From NCBI GenBank assembly GCA_029204225.1, contig CM055098.1, forward strand, positions 25,360,973 to 25,424,972: a stretch of DNA of 64,000 nt. Reading direction: 5' to 3'. A program made the position numbers and the translations under genes. Below the pieces are notes generated by a model that saw only the letters and a list, made by a program, of their open reading frames with translations, was not told the origin of the DNA and did not search any database. Source of the stretch: Diphasiastrum complanatum. Taxonomy: Eukaryota; Streptophyta; Lycopodiopsida; Lycopodiales; Lycopodiaceae. The stretch's first letter is position 1. The number at the start of each line of letters is the position of its first letter. Shown here piece after piece: positions 61,641-64,000 of the stretch.

Positions 61641-62700
61641 CTGAAGACAATAGAAGAAGTCAAGACACTTTGTCTACTTCCTCCTCTCAAACTCTATATG
61701 TCAATAAATGCTCTAATCGACAGAAGCAGAAAAGCTCCAAGAAGGCTGCAACAAATCAGAAGCTGACTCAAAGTCAAGTACAATCATCAAATCCATAGTC
61801 GAAGAAGAAGATGTTTTGCAGGTATTTCAAGCGCAATAACCATGAGATGAAGGATTGCCGAATTCTCCAAGCAAAGAATGTAGCCAAGCAACCTAATCAA
61901 CAAGCAGACACAGGTTTATCATCTCCCCGGGTCGAAGCGAACGAATGTTATCACATGCGACACTTCCGAAGTCCTTCTGGGCTGAAGCTGTTTCAACAAC
62001 AACTCATATTCAAAACATATGTCCTACTAAAGGTCTCTCAGACAAAACACCATTCGAAGTTTGGATAGGTACCAAACCTGCTTTATCAAACCTACAAGTT
62101 TTTGGATGTACAAATACCTCGTGATTTCAGAAAGAAGCTCGACTTTCAGAGTATCAAATGGATTTTCATCAGCTACACTACTTCATATCAAGCCTACAAG
62201 TTGTTCAATCCCATCGAGTTGAAGATATTCACTAGCCAGGATGTCATCTTCATCGAAGATCAGTTTATTGACCTCAAGGGAAAAGGCAAAGCCCACATAG
62301 CTGACTCTTCGGTTTCATCCAACACATTGAAATTCCCAGTTCCTCAGTCGACTATTCCCATTGAAGGTCCAAGCTCTTCTACTTTTGATGAACAACAAAT
62401 CAACGGTGAATCAGAAGATGATGATGTTGCAGTTCAGCGAAGATCAGTTTATTGACCTCAAGGGAAAAGGCAAAGCCCACATAGCTGACTCTTCGGTTTC
62501 ATCCAACACATTGAAATTCCCAGTTCCTCAGTCGACTATTCCCATTGAAGGTCCAAGCTCTTCTACTTTTGATGAACAACAAATCAACAGTGAATCAAAA
62601 GATGATGATGTTGCAGTTTAGCAACTACAATATGATGAAAAATAATCAAATTCCTCTATTACCCAAAAGATCTTCAGGAGCAAGCAAACCACCTACCCGG
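61641..62700 (+). pseudogene. Copia fragment with a gag-to-integrase deletion
   Basis: A gag end with CCHC-like FCRYFKRNNHEMKDCR (61814-61861; Phe replaces the second Cys) jumps at about 61940 to the end of the integrase core (SFWAEAV, then SDKTPFEVW, LQVFGC). It continues into the linker KLDFQSIKWIFISYTTSYQA and IFTSQDVIFIEDQFIDLKGK. The linker is tandemly duplicated (listed separately). The last recognisable residues are PKRSSGASKPPTR near 62697, a motif that precedes RT. The RT is cut off by the inverted histone-like segment. Confidence 0.8.
62254..62621 (+). repeat. 184-bp tandem duplication inside copia
   Basis: Two copies (62254-62437 and 62438-62621) start CGAAGATCAGTTTATTGACC. By eye they differ at about three positions, so the duplication is recent compared with the rest of this fragment. 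Confidence 0.92.
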
Positions 62701-63075
62701 TAGGGAGCACAAGAACTGGAGTCGTCAGTCTGACGTATTGGAGGATATCATCATGTAGACTTTTGAAATCAGGGAAATCAAATGCAGCCATGAATTGAAG
62801 GAGAAACAATGCTACATCTATAAACAATGGGGTCTGGAAAAACTCCATCCAGTACTGAATTGCCCCACCTTCTACATTGTCACCTAGCATTTTATCCCTA
62901 CTTTCTAATTCACTTGTATCTAATTTAGAAAGAGGAAGACCAGCATTGGTCTTCAGCATCTTAAATTTGTATCGAGGACCTAAAGCTTTAAGATATGTGT
63001 TTAACAATTGGTCATATTGTACATATTGAGGAGTATTTACAAAGGCAAGTGCTGAGATTTTGAAAGAGGAGAAGA
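62693..63075 (-). CDS. Unrecognised open frame downstream of the histone-like frame
   Basis: An open frame of about 125 codons (ATG-initiated part 62693-63007) that I do not recognise. It reads TPQYVQYDQLLNTYLKALGP, then LPLSKLDTSELESRDKMLGD, IQYWMEFFQTPLFIDVALFL, FPDFKSLHDDILQYVRL. It is rich in hydrophobic and acidic residues and looks like a folded helical domain. It is one frameshift away from the Ser/Pro-rich tail of the histone-like sequence and could be its C-terminal domain, or the next part of the same mobile element. Its stop lies across the junction with the plus-strand copia, so the natural C-terminus is lost. Confidence 0.35.
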
Positions 63076-63760
63076 TTTATTAGGAGAGGAAGATTTAGCA
63101 GGAGAAGATAAAGATGGAGTTCTAGGAGGAGAAGAAGGAGACTTGGGAGGAGATTGTCTAGCAGATAGAATCTCGTGCAAAGGAGATGGCTTTGAAAAAT
63201 CCCTTGCTTTATTAGGAGGGTCATGAGACCTCCTCTTCTTTGAAACACTCCCGCTCTGTACTCAAAAAACAAGCCAGGATGGTTGAGATTGCTTTTGTTT
63301 TCTCTTCTTTGAATCTTGTTTTAGAGGAGAGGAAGGAGCAAGTCTAAAGTACTCTGCAAATTTATCATATGTGTCCCAAAGCCTGAACACAATGTTGAAA
63401 TCCTTGGGCATAATGGTGACCCTCTTGGCATGGATAGCTGCAACAACAGTATCTGAAAAAATTTCACTTGGAAATCCTCATATGCAGTGCGCAGCGCCTC
63501 TATTGTCGTTACAGTCCATCTCACATCTGTAGATAGACTTCTTATAACCTGTCTGATGGATCTCTGTATGTGAGCTTTTGGAATCAAAAGATTATTGGTA
63601 GTTTCCGAATATCCTTGAGCCAGGGTGGGTCTCTTCTTCTGCCACTTGGCCTAGGAGGAGGTGGTGGTGGACGAGACGATGGGGGTGCATTTCCCTGACC
63701 CCCTCCTGTGATTGGGATTTCACCAGGGTGGACTCGTGCTGTTTGCTTAGTCCGCGCCAT
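63037..63760 (-). pseudogene. Divergent histone H3 / CENH3-like protein, frameshifted
   Basis: Start at 63760: MARTKQTARVHPGEIP. The first nine residues equal canonical H3 (Lys4 kept), but Val and His replace Lys9 and Ser10. A Pro-rich linker leads to GRRRDPPWLKDIRK (alpha-N-like). After a deletion/frameshift near 63602 comes TTNNLLIPKAHIQRSIRQVI, then STDVRWTVTTIEALRTAYED. A second shift, at six A on the plus strand (63456-63461), leads to SDTVVAAIHAKRVTIMPKDF (13-residue identity to H3 at 63400-63438). A basic tail (KKRKQKQ) meets TGA at 63262-63264, and the same frame continues as a Lys/Ser/Pro-rich stretch (SPPKSPSSPPRTPSLSSPAK) to TAA at 63037. NLLIP, RWT, FSD and KDF resemble CENH3, while loop 1 lacks the CENH3 insertion. 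It is a pseudogene as read, unless the shifts are assembly errors. Confidence 0.75.
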
Positions 63761-64000
63761 TAGTATCCAATATCGGATCAGCGCGCGAAGAAGGAGAACT
63801 CAGGATCAGAAGTCAAGTCGAGTGCATCGAACCGATACCTGAACTTAACCAAACCAATAGCTGGTAGCAGATGGGCGTGCGCGAGTAAAAGCGGAATGTA
63901 GGTAGGTTGCTTCGGGCACACTAAATTGATACCACATGGAAGTAGAGAACGATAAGAACCTTAAGCAAAAAAAAAAATTAGCATCGTCCATCTGTATATA
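63761..64000 (-). promoter_or_regulatory. Upstream region of the histone-like frame with a weak PBS-like octamer
   Basis: On the minus strand TGGTATCA (63927-63934) occurs about 170 bp before the ATG. It equals the first eight bases of the copia/gypsy primer-binding site but then diverges (ATTTAG). If real, the histone-like frame would occupy the gag position of an LTR element whose 5' LTR lies beyond the window. Eight bases can occur by chance. Confidence 0.25.

Overview
The window looks like nuclear DNA of a vascular plant with a large, repeat-rich genome. Both convincing genes are plant-specific: a receptor-like kinase of the At2g45590 type, and a subgroup XII-like bHLH factor with seven coding exons. 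Most other recognisable sequence is decayed Ty1/copia and Ty3/gypsy retrotransposon. The spacers are AT-rich, with long CT/GA microsatellites. A gymnosperm or a fern would fit; I cannot decide which from the sequence.

Layout. 1-2.5 kb: the frameshifted C-terminal tail of a PBS1-like (RLCK-VII) kinase, then a tRNA-derived SINE-like repeat. 3.4-10.7 kb: CT repeats and a mosaic of a decayed gypsy element, a plus-strand copia fragment and a minus-strand copia deletion derivative with a 1,025-bp LTR. 12.9-14.8 kb: spacer with tandem repeats and the leader of the kinase gene. 14.8-17.3 kb: an intact 845-codon kinase gene whose kinase domain is split by about 450 residues of Trp-rich repeats. 17.3-22.8 kb: featureless spacer. 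22.8-27.2 kb: several copia fragments, a copia LTR, a coiled-coil remnant and a CT repeat. 28.06-39.55 kb: a copia element with 275-bp LTRs and an ATATA target duplication, containing a nested chromovirus-type gypsy element with 1.08-kb LTRs. 39.5-49 kb: spacer with minisatellites, hairpins, a GC-rich tandem duplication and Helitron-like ends. 51.9-54.8 kb: the bHLH gene on the minus strand, with an array of G-boxes 1-1.5 kb upstream. 57.9-62.7 kb: more copia fragments and an LTR-like block. 62.7-63.8 kb, minus strand: a broken reading frame that starts like histone H3 and continues into a divergent, CENH3-like histone fold, a Lys/Ser/Pro-rich tail and an unrecognised segment.

The two intact genes show no functional link. 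The bHLH carries the His-Glu-Arg residues expected of G-box binders, and its upstream region holds six CACGTG sites in about 500 bp, so self-regulation or light/ABA regulation is a reasonable hypothesis. Many stop codons in the decayed elements are TAG where the family has Gln (CAG). This fits decay of methylated DNA.

The histone-like reading frame at the right edge is the item most worth following up.
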